In this document: positions 10,950 through 21,319 of the stretch, piece by piece | Position numbering within the stretch: the stretch's first letter is position 1 | How the letters are laid out: every line of letters begins with the position of its first letter | DNA from: Calonectria ilicicola | Taxonomy: Eukaryota; Ascomycota; Sordariomycetes; Hypocreales; Nectriaceae | Assembly (NCBI GenBank): GCA_020809705.1 | Contig: CP085835.1 | Coordinates: 558,001 to 622,000, forward strand | Direction of reading: 5' to 3' | DNA length: 64,000 nt | The notes under the pieces: generated by a model | Told to the model about the DNA's origin: nothing | The model's database searches: none | What the model saw: only the letters and a program-made list of their open reading frames with translations | Program-made: the position numbers and the translations under genes

Positions 10950-12189
10950 CGGGTTGTGGCCCGTGCGCTACCGCAATGTGGGTCCAGGGTGAATCCACTG
11001 CGGGTGATCACCCATTCTCTCCGACACGGACCAGGACCAGGACCAGGGCGGAGGCTGTGGGAGACGGAGCAACTTTCGCCACCCCCCTCTCCCTCCCTCC
11101 CGGGGGCAAAGCACCCCCTCGTAACTTGCAATCTTTTTTGTTTTTTATTCTGGCTTCCTTTTTTACATTACGAAATCATCTTGAGAAGTACCAAATTAGG
11201 AGATGCCCTGGCCAGCTACAACTCCTTCCATCTTCCACCAGAAAAACAAACCGCCTTTTTCTTGTGGCCCACTCCAAACAGTCCGAATAACAGCACAACC
11301 CTGGTTGTCGTAGATCGATCTGGGGAAGAATTACGTGTCCAATTATCCTTTTGACCTAGTCCCAGGAATCATAAAAAACCATTGGCACGACGCACAGCTA
11401 TGGTAGAAAAAACGGGGGCAGGCCACTACGAGCTGCAGTAATCAGACATTACAAAAGACGGTCAATTTCCATCTCGCTGGATTATTTAGTTTTTCTGCGG
11501 CCCATGCACATTGTGAAATCCGTGACGCTTTGCCTGAGATATTTTCTCAAATGCCTGAACTGTCTTGTCTGATGCCGAATGTATCCTCGCCGAGTATGAA
11601 TCAGAATGTCCGTACCGTCCCACCATGGTGCATCAAGATTCCCGCTCTACAATCGAGTTCCCTCCATCCTCTCAGATCATTATGTTTATATATGCTACAT
11701 TTATTGTCAAAATATACCAGATTTCGATGATATTTAGGAATATATTAAGACCAAATACGCCAAAGTGGTCCACGGGTGAGAGTAGGAGCATATACCGAAC
11801 TCCCATTTTTCTTGGACGATGTCAAGGCGATGGGGGCACCAATCGACAAGTTCAAGGCCAGCAACACAAACCAAAGTAAATAAATAAATAATTATTATTA
11901 TTTATTAATAACAATAAATTTATCTTTAGTTTATTTATTTATTTATTTATTTCCTGTTTTTTTTTCTTTTTCTTTTTTTTTCTTTTTTGTTTCATCTCTA
12001 CTCTGTTTATATACAAGTCAATTACCCAGGGTTGGGTTAGGGTTAACAAGACCCTTACAACAACACAGACTATTTAGTGCAATGCAGCTTTTCTAGGATA
12101 AATACAGAGATAAAATTGATGAATAACCTCAATATAAAAGTAGTTCAGCTCGAAGGAGGGTGGTTCCAAGCTAAAATCAAGCTCGAAGA
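10950..12189. other. Intergenic region with AT-rich simple sequence
   Basis: About 1.2 kb. Bases 11020-11110 are GC-rich and repetitive (ccagga units). Bases 11876-12000 are AAAT/ATTT repeats with T/C tracts that could fold back. A short telomere-like stretch is listed separately. No gene is supported. Confidence 0.5.
12028..12046 (+). repeat. Interstitial telomere-like repeat
   Basis: GGGTTGGGTTAGGGTTAAC contains one clean TTAGGG unit plus flanking variants. It is too short to show a former chromosome end and may be chance or a repair scar. Confidence 0.35.
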
Positions 12190-14474
12190 TTAAACGTTCA
12201 GGATAAAGCAATCTTCCTTCACGTTCAAACTCGTACTTTCCGACGAGCGTGATAATTTGGGCCTATTCCCCCAACTTGCCATCGGCGACTTTCCCACTAT
12301 TGTACGCCCACCATTGGCCTTGGTTGACAACGCAAATATACTCGTCGCAAGTATGATTTCTTGTCCAGAATCAAGCCCATTTCTGGTGCTGCGGTCGAGC
12401 ACCGGAATAAGACTTCTTGGGTAGGCCAGGCTTGTGTTGGTATCTGGCTGAAGAGCCTTGGAACTTTTCGAGGTCCACGAATCTTCATAGTTTAATCGTG
12501 TGTCACAAATTCCACTATACCCAGCACTCGAGTGAATTAGAACCCCTTCTCCACTTTCAAGAATGCCTTCGACTTTTTCGATATCCTTGTCTTTATTCCA
12601 CCCATTTAGTACTGTAATCTTTCTGCCATTCGAGTGACACAACGGCGACGCAAATCCCCCCTCGATTGTGTGCAGTGTGCGTATAGCGGTGTGTGCGCGA
12701 ATTCTATGCACACGAATATGCCAATCTGGCCAGCGATGCGTTGGTGGGATAAGAATCGTCTCAACTTCGACCTGTCTATCGCCCCAGGGATACCACTTTA
12801 CAGATGCAGTTGTAACTTGTACCATATTGTCCACTACTTTGAGCCCAATTTTCGGAAAGGTTGGCTCTGAACACTTCCATTTGACGGCCCAAGTTTCTGC
12901 ACCATCTCGACTCAGAGCCAGCGTACAGTCCGGGGCTATTTGTTGGATCAATGGTCCTGTTGGAACCGAAAATGGAAAGACCGAGGAATACTCAAACTTG
13001 CTATACTTGGCCTGCGTGGCCTTTAGCGGCCAAGCCACAAATTGAGCTGGAGATATGAAGAAGTGGTGGTTGCCCTGCGGGTGGTTGCTAACAATTTGCT
13101 TTGGCGCGGGGACTAGGGTAGGTTTGAAGAGCTCAGGGTATGGCTTCTCTTTAGCACTCCAGAACTCGTCGTCCTGGCCCAAGGATATTGCGATGAGCGT
13201 CTTCATGCACCAGTATGGTGACTGCGGCGAATTGTAATCCTCGCACATGAACATGTTACTTGACAACGTCAGCTTTACTTCATACTTTACACTTTTATCA
13301 AGGACATTCTTACGGATATAACCAGCCAATATTCATTGTACCGTCTGGGTAAAATATGTTGTCAGAATTATTAGCCCACCATCGGAGATGGCGTAGCAGA
13401 AATCCTTTGACTAAACCAGGCTCTGACAAAGGAAACGGCATGTCAGGCACCTTGGCGACGGCCAAAGCTGCAAAAAAGCCACCACAGGCGAATCTGTACG
13501 TGAGAGATCTGCCAAATGGAATGGCAGATCCTGAACATAGCTTCGTCAGTAGCTCCCCGTCAATCTCACAAGACTAATAGGACAAACGTACCTTCTGAAT
13601 CAAAGTATCGCCAGATTGATGCTCCAAAATCCCGTGCCTGTTGCTGGTACTTGGCCACCCGCTCCGGGTCCGTTTCTCTCGCAAACTTTGTGTATAATAG
13701 TTGGCTAAATTGAATAGCAAAGCTTCCAGAGTAATAGTCGACTTGTCGACCGGGCCCAATCGCGTCCCTTCTTCCCGTCTGGTCATATGCCGTCGCCTGC
13801 TGCTCCTCCTGTTCTGTAGTCAGCCACGGGCCGTCACCGGACCAACCGTCTTCAAGATAGAACGAATCTAAAATGGCAAAATCGGATTCCATTTGTTCCA
13901 CTACTTCTTGCTTGGGAACCCCACAGACATGGATCAGGGCAAGGTTTGCAAACACTCGAAACCATCTCCAATTCGTATTGGGCATATCCTTGTCATTCAT
14001 ACCCCGCAGCCAAGAAACGATATTTTGTCTTGTTCTTTCGTCTTGATCATGAAAGAATGGTTGAGGAGCAGAGAGCAGCGCAAAAGCTATGATTTCTGCC
14101 TCCACCATGCGTTGATCCATTTGGCCAACAGCTCCCCAGTATTCTGGGTGCTCCGGATCAGTCCCGTTTCGGATGCCAGTAATCCATGGCTCAACCAATG
14201 TGCTGATTTTACTTGAGCTAACACTTGTGTCACTGTAATCTGACTCTGAGTCCAAAGAGGATAGGAGAGCGCCAACAGCCCACAGTGGGCGCGCAAACCC
14301 CTCAAGGTCAGCGGCTAGTTCATCGAAATGCGCACCCGTTGCAACAGGAAGACGAATCCGTGAATTTCCAAGAGAAAAGCAGGGCAGTAATGGCTCTAAC
14401 AGCGAGACAGTTGCCAATACCAAGTCGTCTCTAGACTTTAGCGGATTCTCGGAAAATCCCTTCAACGGCGGCAT
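12190..14474 (-). CDS. DUF2264 family protein
   Basis: Three exons, complement(join(12190..13258, 13314..13530, 13592..14474)), 722 residues. Junctions are read as [14 protein letters not shown] and [14 protein letters not shown]. The longest frame starts at TTG (14489), so ATG 14474 is used. DUF2264 proteins combine a helical N-terminal domain (here [48 protein letters not shown]) with a C-terminal beta-rich part ([14 protein letters not shown] onwards). The family has no firmly established activity; its helical barrel resembles glycoside hydrolases and lyases of the alpha/alpha type. There is no signal peptide, so it is probably cytosolic. It is divergent from the GH88 gene with only 449 bp between starts, suggesting shared control and a role in handling the same uronic-acid oligosaccharides. 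Confidence 0.87.
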
Positions 14475-14923
14475 GATTCGCAAGTTCAATGATTGCCGAG
14501 CTGCTTGAGGTAAGACTTGTTGGGTGTATCAGGGAGCTCCCAAGTCCCTCACTTAAAAGGAGATATTACGATTGTCGGGGAAATCCTCGGGCACTAAACT
14601 AAAAGCATCCACAGGCCAATGGGGGTTTCATCAGACCACATCTCTGAATGATGCGCATAGTTGACGCATGATTGTCGGGCATCGGGAGAAGTGTCGGGGG
14701 CCCACCCGGTAGCGTACCACGAGTCTAACTGAGATAGGAAATTCCAAACCACGATCATCATGAGCACAACAGCGCCAATGCAGCAGGAATCTTTGACTAT
14801 ACCGGACATTGAAAAGGCCACAAAAATAGTGTATGCAACTGATATTTATTCATCCATGTACCTCTGTGTAGCTCGCACCCAAAGACTCACTTGAAGGCTT
14901 CGTCATTAAATACAATCGGCAAT
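14475..14923. promoter_or_regulatory. Shared divergent promoter region, DUF2264 / GH88
   Basis: The 449 bp separate the start codons of two divergent genes that are both linked to uronide breakdown. The layout implies coordinated transcription; no specific operator was identified. Confidence 0.5.
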
Positions 14924-16503
14924 ATGTACAATGACAACGGGCGTATGGCTTCTATCACCATGAGTCAAACTGCGAAGAATGTGGATGGCTCAAACAGCGA
15001 AAAGGTAGACTCTAGCTGTCTCGTTGTCGCAGATGCCGAGAGATTGGGGGCAAAGCGACTTCGCACACGGCTAAATGAATTATTCGAAGAAAACATCACA
15101 GCCAAAATAATCCGAACTGGGATCAACGCCTTGCAAAATAACGTGAGCCAAATACCCTCATTTCCCTCTGCATTACTAACCTTTTCTAGTACCCTATAAC
15201 CGAGTTTCCTGAATATGTACCGCAAACCGGAGACGATGCGGGCAAGTACATTTCACGAGAAGCGGATTTCTGGACTTGTGGCTTCTTCCCTGGATCTATT
15301 TACAGCCTCTTGGAGCGCCTCATCAAGTTTCCAAATGCAGCACCTGGTGGAGCAGACAAAACTCTAGTGGCCAAGAAACTCCGGGAACTCGGGGCTATAT
15401 GGTCCGAGCCTATCCACAACATGTCGTTTCGTACCGACACACACGATATATCGTTCATCATTCAACCCTCAATGAGACAACGGTGGGAGCTTCTTGGGGA
15501 TACTGAAGCCTTCTCCTCTATTGTTACTGCCGCTCATAGTCTACACTCCCGATACAACTCGACTGTGGGCGCTATTCGATCCTGGGACCGTCTTACTCAG
15601 AAGGATGTCACCATCACATCGATGACGGATGATTTCTTGGTCATTATCGATTCTATGTGTAACTTGGATCTCTTGTTCTACGTAGCTGCGCACAACAACC
15701 AGCCCGAGTTGTCAGAGTGCGCCACGCGACATGCCCGGACTCTAGTCAAGACACTGCTGAGACTTGAGACTGGAAAAGCCCGCGCGGGCTTCAACGGTCC
15801 CCTATTCAGTACGGCTCATGTGAGCAACTTTGATCCTAAAACCGGTGCCCTAAAAGAGATTCGGACCGGGCAAGGCTTTTCCAAAGACTCTAACTGGGCC
15901 CGTGGCCAAGCCTGGGCTATCCTGGGATATTCTCAGACATTCCAATGGACCGGAGAAAGGGAATTCCTCGAAGCAGCCTGTGGACTGGCAGAGTACTTTT
16001 TGCTTCGACTCGAGACATCTCCGAGCTGCGTTGAGAGGCCGCTGGTTAAATCAGGCTCAACTGACGCTGGAGCTGGCGGAAGACAAACCTGCGGACGCTA
16101 TGTCCCACTGTGGGATTTTGATGCTCCCGTCGATGAATCGAACCCTCTCAGGGACTCCTCTGCTGGAATCATCGCTGCGAATGGCATGTTGGTGTTGTCA
16201 CAGAATCTGCGAGGGTGTGGAGAGCATGAATTGAGTCAGAGATATCTCGATGCCGCTGTTTGCCTCATTGAGGATGCGCTAAACTTTTCGCTCTCTAATG
16301 AGAAGGCGTCACTTTCCATCGAAAATCGTAGCATTTCAGTCCAAGATGTGCAGCCAGGAAAAAGATTCGATGCTATATTGAAGAATGCCACGGCAAATCA
16401 CAACGCGGGAGACCATCGTCGCTATTGGGATCACGGTCTTGTTTATGGGGATTATTATTTGATTGAGTTTGGAAACCGTCTTTTGAGAATGGGCCTAGCA
16501 TGA
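14924..16503 (+). CDS. GH88 unsaturated glucuronyl/galacturonyl hydrolase
   Basis: Two exons, join(14924..15142, 15190..16503), 510 residues. It should hydrolyse delta-4,5-unsaturated uronic acid from the non-reducing end of oligosaccharides made by polysaccharide lyases. The alpha6/alpha6-barrel landmarks are [31 protein letters not shown], the acid region [17 protein letters not shown] with its conserved Asp, [26 protein letters not shown] and the C-terminal [19 protein letters not shown]. No signal peptide is visible from any of the early ATGs (14924, 14945, 14960), so it is probably cytosolic. The N-terminal roughly 55 residues are extra relative to bacterial relatives, and the start is uncertain. 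Its setting beside DUF2264 and a sugar-porter MFS gene suggests that imported unsaturated oligouronides are the substrate. Confidence 0.9.
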
Positions 16504-17742
16504 TGCCTATTTAGGGCTTGTCGAAACGTGGTTAGGTAGCTCAATAGAGACATCACATTTTTTACTTCCTGGCCTGATTGTACTTTATAGATCCTTTGAT
16601 TGAACAATCAATTATATCATTATTCTGCTTCATTCTTTACCCCCCCCCCCGCTCCTCGGCAAACCGTGGGCTCTACCAAGAGGGAGCTCCAAAGCCATAA
16701 CGGTGGCAGAGACAACTAAGTGTATTTCTTTTGTTTATTTATTTATTTAATATGATTATAAAATTAAATAAATAATATTATATAATTTTATTTTACTTTT
16801 AGATAAATTATTTATTTCTCGATTGTCACCGAATATTAATTGTGACGAAAAAGTTCATTTTTTCTTGGTCGGGCAAATCATGGCCAAACTTAGTTGCATC
16901 TACCATCATTCTGGCTTTGGAGCCTCCTCTTAGTCAAGTCCACGATTTACCGAAATTAAAACAATTTGTATTAATAAGTATGTCTTTTATTTTGAGTATC
17001 TAGTTGGCGTTTTGATGTTGTGAAGTTCCAAGGCGCCCGGGTGAAAAGAAGTAACAGAAATACAATATTTAAAGCGGTGTATTGTGTTGGTCGATGGTAT
17101 TAGTTTCATTAATCTCTCTCGCTTGGAGGGTCAATAGAAACATTTGTGCTGTGCCACTTACCCTTTTAGCCGCTTACAGGGTTGTTTTAACTGGAACCGC
17201 TCGGCACCGGTATCCCCGAGTCCGGATAGTAAACACACAATCGCCATTGGCGCGCTTACTTGTCGCTTGTTTAACGCCTGTTTTCATTGATTAGCCATTT
17301 GTTAACTTGGTAGTTGTCAACGTGACGCTGAGTCGCGACTCGAGCACTAGCGTGCCAATCTTGGGATCGGCTTCGGAGGAAGCATCCGCTCAATCTCCCG
17401 ATGCCCGTCCCCCGCATTTACTTGGCGTTAAGCATGACTTGGTCATTCCATGCATGGCGGGGTATGGGGATCCAGCCACCATCGGCACCTCGGCGTCCAG
17501 TCATTGCATTTTCGCACATCCCGATGCATTCCTTACTAGAATTGATCCCTGTGAAAGCCAGGGGTAACTACATTCATCGAACTTTGTGATCATATGATTG
17601 AATACGCTCAAAAAACCCTTGTAATAATTTCGTTGTGTTGGCCCTCGTTGATAAAAAGACACATCGCCGCCACTCCCCACACTCGTTGAATCAGCAACAG
17701 CAGTGGTTGAAAACCATTCTAATTGCCAGAATTAATTCAGCC
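16504..17742. other. Intergenic region upstream of sugar transporter
   Basis: Bases 16641-16651 hold a C run. Bases 16731-16815 are AT-rich with TTTA/TAAA repeats able to fold back. Open frames in 17082-17590 look non-coding. The proximal part is the presumed promoter of the transporter at 17743. Confidence 0.45.
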
Positions 17743-19329
17743 ATGGCAAACAGCATTCAGGAGAATGAGTTCGAGGGACTCGTCCTCCAGGACGTCATTC
17801 CCAAAAACCGCAAACCCTGGTGGAGAGACACAACACTTCTGAAACTCAACACACTTCTTTTATGTGCTCTTTTAACGCAAACGGCGACCGGCTTTGATAA
17901 TTCAATGCTTAATGGTATGCAATCTTTGCCGCAATGGCAGAAATTCTTCGGTGAACCAACAGGAACAAGACTTGGCGCGATGACATTCGGTCCAACGGGA
18001 GGCGTTTTGATATCTGTTTTGGTTTCGTCTCAGCTTTGCGATATATATGGCAGGAGGTACCCAATTTTCGGAGGATCTTGTCTGATTATTATTGCTTCGA
18101 TATTACAAGCAGCCTCCATCAATTATGGAATGTTCGTGGCTTCGCGTTTTTTGATCGGAATCGGGCTTGGAATTGTTTCGGTGGCCGCGCCTCCCCTTCT
18201 CTCGGAGGTATCTTATCCAACACACAGAGGAAAGCTTGTGTCTTTCTATCTCACATCCTGGCCATTTGGATCGCTGATTGCTGCGTGGACAACCTACGGA
18301 ACATTTCAGATGCACAATTCGTCTTGGAGCTGGAGATTACCCAGTCTTCTGCAGTGCGTATTTTCGATAATCCAGGCAGTTTTGAGCTTATTTGCCCCTG
18401 AATCTCCTCGATGGCTTATTTATAAGGGCCGGAGCAAGGAGGCCTTTGACTTCTTTGTCAAATATCACGCTGATGGCGACCCAACATCTCGGTTGGCACG
18501 GTTTGAAATGGCTGAGATTACCGCTACATTGGAAATGGAAAAGTTGCAGAAGAAGTCTCGATGGAGTGAATGGGTGTCTTCCAAAGGCAATAAACATCGC
18601 CTGTTTCTGGCGATGTACATCCCGGCGATGATGCAATGGTCAGGAAATGCGTTAACATCCTACTATCTTGCAAAAGTACTGAACTCGATCAACATCACCA
18701 ACTCGAGAACTCAGCTTATTGTCAATGGATGTCTCTCTATTTGGGGATTTCTCGTTGCCTGCGTGTTCGCTTCCCTCGTCGATAAGGCCGGTCGCCGACG
18801 CCTATTCATATTGGGCATGTCTGGCATGGGTGTATCGTACATTATTTGGACGGTATGCTCAGCATTGAATCAAGAACACAACTTTAAGAACATGGGATAC
18901 GCTGGAGCAGTGTTGGCAATGATATTTCTTTATTCAGCCTTTTACCACGTTTGCTCTCCGGTCCCGCCGACGTATATCATGGAGGTGGTGCCGTATTCAC
19001 TGCGTTCCAAGGCATCAATGCTTTATCAACTCACTGGAAACCTTGCTGGAATATACAACAGCTTTGCCAACCCAGTAGCCATGGATGCGATTGGTTGGAA
19101 GTACTACATTGTCTGGTGTGTCGTAATTGGCGTACATCTGACACTCATGTATTTCTTTTTCCCGGAAACAAAGGGCCGAGGTCTTGAGGAAGTGGCGGTA
19201 ATTTTCGATGGCCCAGATGCGTTGGTTGGGGCAAATGCGATGAAGCAGATGGGATTGGATGGAGGAGATGATGCTCTTAAATTCGGAAAGGATAGTAAAT
19301 TGGCAACGGAGCAAGTGGATCGAGTTTGA
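17743..19329 (+). CDS. MFS sugar transporter (lactose-permease-like)
   Basis: An intronless 528-residue protein starting at the ATG in the context gccATGGca; the frame extends upstream only to a GTG. Twelve-span sugar porter in the plasma membrane. Visible family signatures are ATGFDNSMLNGMQSLPQW in TM1, the loop DIYGRRYPIFGG, RFLIGIGLGIVSVAAPPLLSE, PESPRWLIYKGR, DKAGRRRLFILG, and the C-terminal PETKGRGLEEVAVIFDG. The subgroup contains fungal lactose, cellobiose and oligosaccharide transporters as well as hexose carriers. Downstream of GH88 on the same strand, it is a good candidate for importing the GH88 substrate. The exact sugar cannot be read from sequence. Confidence 0.9.
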   Translation: MANSIQENEFEGLVLQDVIPKNRKPWWRDTTLLKLNTLLLCALLTQTATGFDNSMLNGMQSLPQWQKFFGEPTGTRLGAMTFGPTGGVLISVLVSSQLCDIYGRRYPIFGGSCLIIIASILQAASINYGMFVASRFLIGIGLGIVSVAAPPLLSEVSYPTHRGKLVSFYLTSWPFGSLIAAWTTYGTFQMHNSSWSWRLPSLLQCVFSIIQAVLSLFAPESPRWLIYKGRSKEAFDFFVKYHADGDPTSRLARFEMAEITATLEMEKLQKKSRWSEWVSSKGNKHRLFLAMYIPAMMQWSGNALTSYYLAKVLNSINITNSRTQLIVNGCLSIWGFLVACVFASLVDKAGRRRLFILGMSGMGVSYIIWTVCSALNQEHNFKNMGYAGAVLAMIFLYSAFYHVCSPVPPTYIMEVVPYSLRSKASMLYQLTGNLAGIYNSFANPVAMDAIGWKYYIVWCVVIGVHLTLMYFFFPETKGRGLEEVAVIFDGPDALVGANAMKQMGLDGGDDALKFGKDSKLATEQVDRV

Positions 19330-19603
19330 GATAACGATGTATCAACTGTCAAGACGGCCTGAAGGCTCTGACTATCAGATCAGGTTTATTATTCTAGTGC
19401 ATAGTCATTTATCACATATTATTTCAACCTTTCCCCAAGAAGTCTTCACCTTTGTCGTTCACCAACTGGATGGTGCGTAATTTTGAGTCAGGGTGGATAT
19501 CATAGTTAATGGGCCCTACGAAAATGATCCCCATGATCGTATGTTTATCAATTAGAATAAATCATATTAAATCAAGTCGTGACTTGATAGGATGTTGTAA
19601 ATC

Positions 19604-19758
19604 GGCTCAACAAGTCAGTCAACGTAGCTATTTCGGGCTGCTGTCCCGGGCGGCTATTGCAGGTAAGGCCAAAAGGTCAGTCAACGTAGCTGTTGTAGGC
19701 TACTGTAACGAGGGGCCGTTGTAGGTCGGGTCAATAGAGCAGTTCGTCGGTCAGCCAA
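19604..19758 (+). repeat. Left inverted arm of MITE-like element
   Basis: 155 bp, complementary to 20278-20432. It holds two copies of GTCAGTCAACGTAGCT about 75 bp apart. Confidence 0.85.
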
Positions 19759-19941
19759 CAGGCCAACCAATGGGTCAATCTTGTGATCTGATTAATGCGA
19801 TTGCCATCGCCAATTTTAGGTAAATTAGTAATATTGAAGTGAACGAGTTACTCTATCATCTAGGCAGAAGAAAAAAATATCCTATTCATTCTTCTTAGAG
19901 TATCTTATACAAATATCTCTTAACTACTGAATTACTGGTTG

Positions 19942-19966
19942 CAGGTTGCTTAGAACAAGCAACCTG
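19942..19966. repeat. Perfect 10-bp hairpin inside the MITE-like element
   Basis: CAGGTTGCTT and AAGCAACCTG pair exactly around a 5-nt loop (AGAAC). Confidence 0.7.
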
Positions 19967-20277
19967 TGTTATCACAGACAGACTCGTGACATGGGTGTCT
20001 ATTACAAGCTCGACTCATTCATTTCGTCAGTCGAAGCTTGAGTTATGGCGATTCCGGAAAGGCAAGGCAACTAGTGACAATAACATTGGTGGGGGGCGCA
20101 TGTTATTAATCATCTCTCATCGAATTGAGTGACATATCCAGAATACCGCAATATCAGGCAACTTGCTTGTTTTGATTTTTGTTCTGCAACTCATTTGGTG
20201 TATTGACATGACTTTTCTAGATAGCTAAGCTTGCGATGGGCGGGGGGAGAAAAGAAAAGTTCTTCGCAGTACCTTTA

Positions 20278-20432
20278 TTGACTGACCGACGAACTGCTCT
20301 ATTGACCCGACCTACAACGGCCCCTCGTTACAGTAGCCTACAACAGCTACGTTGACTGACCTTTTGGCCTTACCTGCAATAGCCACCCGGGACAGCAGCC
20401 CGAAATAGCTACGTTGACTGACTTGTTGAGCC
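20278..20432 (-). repeat. Right inverted arm of MITE-like element
   Basis: 155 bp, the reverse complement of 19604-19758 with about two transitions (for example GGGCGGC in the left arm versus GGGTGGC). Confidence 0.85.
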
Positions 20433-21319
20433 TCCCGTGAAAATGGTTTGTGCGGCTCCTTTGACTGGTCTATCAACCAAGCTGACTCTTTCAGCGAAGA
20501 TAAATCAACCGGTCCGAGATCATAAAACTTGCTGCAAGCGCTTTTAGTTTACTTCCACGTAAAAGAGCATGTTGCTGCTATTCATCGAATATCTTTCTGC
20601 ACTAGACATCGCCTAATAATGTCTTCTGGGCCTTAACATTATGAGTTAGGGCAATGGCTCATTCCGTTTGCGCGTTTCAACATTTAGCACAATACGCAGT
20701 AATAATGGGGCCATTCTTATTTACGTCCACAAAATTTTTGATTGGTGCGTGAAGAGCATCGGGCATCGGAGGAATAGCTACCTTGAAGCCGAGACCGAGG
20801 TTTTTACTGGCAAGCGGAGGACAGAAAAAATAAGACACTAAAGCTAACACCCTAATGAAATAAATAATGGCCAAATTTATTAATTTATCACTTATTAATT
20901 CAATCTCTAATGGGCTTAGGATATAGATATATCCAACAGAGATACAGTTGATCGCAGGCAATACATTTAGCTTTGTCAGTTTAATGGTAAAAAAATTGTG
21001 TACGTGACTGGGCAATGGCTTGGTGTCTCATCCTTTTTTGTCCACTGCGTGACTGATTCCCCGCACTAGTTCTCCACAGGCTAGAACAAAACCTGGGGTG
21101 TGGGGTGACGTCCTTCTCGTGTGATTATGTGCCGATCAATTGCCAGGGTAAGTGAGAGACCACCCTTGTATCTCGGGGAAGTCGGCACACTCAAGGCGGG
21201 GTGTTTTGCGCTCCATCGTATCCTAGCAGTTGCGACTGCCATCAGCGTTCGGCTTGTGAGCAGCAAGTTGGGAAAGTTGTCTGGCCCTGCTTTAAGCTCG
21301 AAGAGCAATAGGTTTCCTC
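20433..21319. other. Intergenic region upstream of Zn2Cys6 regulator
   Basis: Between the inverted-repeat element and the regulator start. Open frames on the minus strand have no protein-like character. Presumed promoter. Confidence 0.4.

Larger units (their letters stand above)
19604..20432. mobile_element. Miniature inverted-repeat element (MITE-like), 829 bp
   Basis: Two near-perfect inverted arms of 155 bp flank 519 bp of non-coding DNA. The arms begin GGCTCAACAAGTCAGTCAAC and I see about two mismatches by eye. Arms contain an internal direct repeat of GTCAGTCAACGTAGCT. There is no ORF long enough for a transposase, so it would depend on a partner. I found no clear target-site duplication: the left flank is GTAAATC and the right TCCCGTG. 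It lies between the sugar transporter and the Zn2Cys6 regulator. It could also be a non-mobile fold-back repeat, but the arm length and sharp ends favour an element. Confidence 0.7.

Noticed and set aside
17635..17742. Extra 36 codons upstream of the sugar transporter ATG
   Set aside because: They start at GTG; the first ATG at 17743 has a good context and matches normal family length.
19549..19592. Short palindrome ATCAAGTC-GT-GACTTGAT left of the inverted-repeat element as part of it
   Set aside because: It lies outside the matching arms and has no counterpart on the right side.
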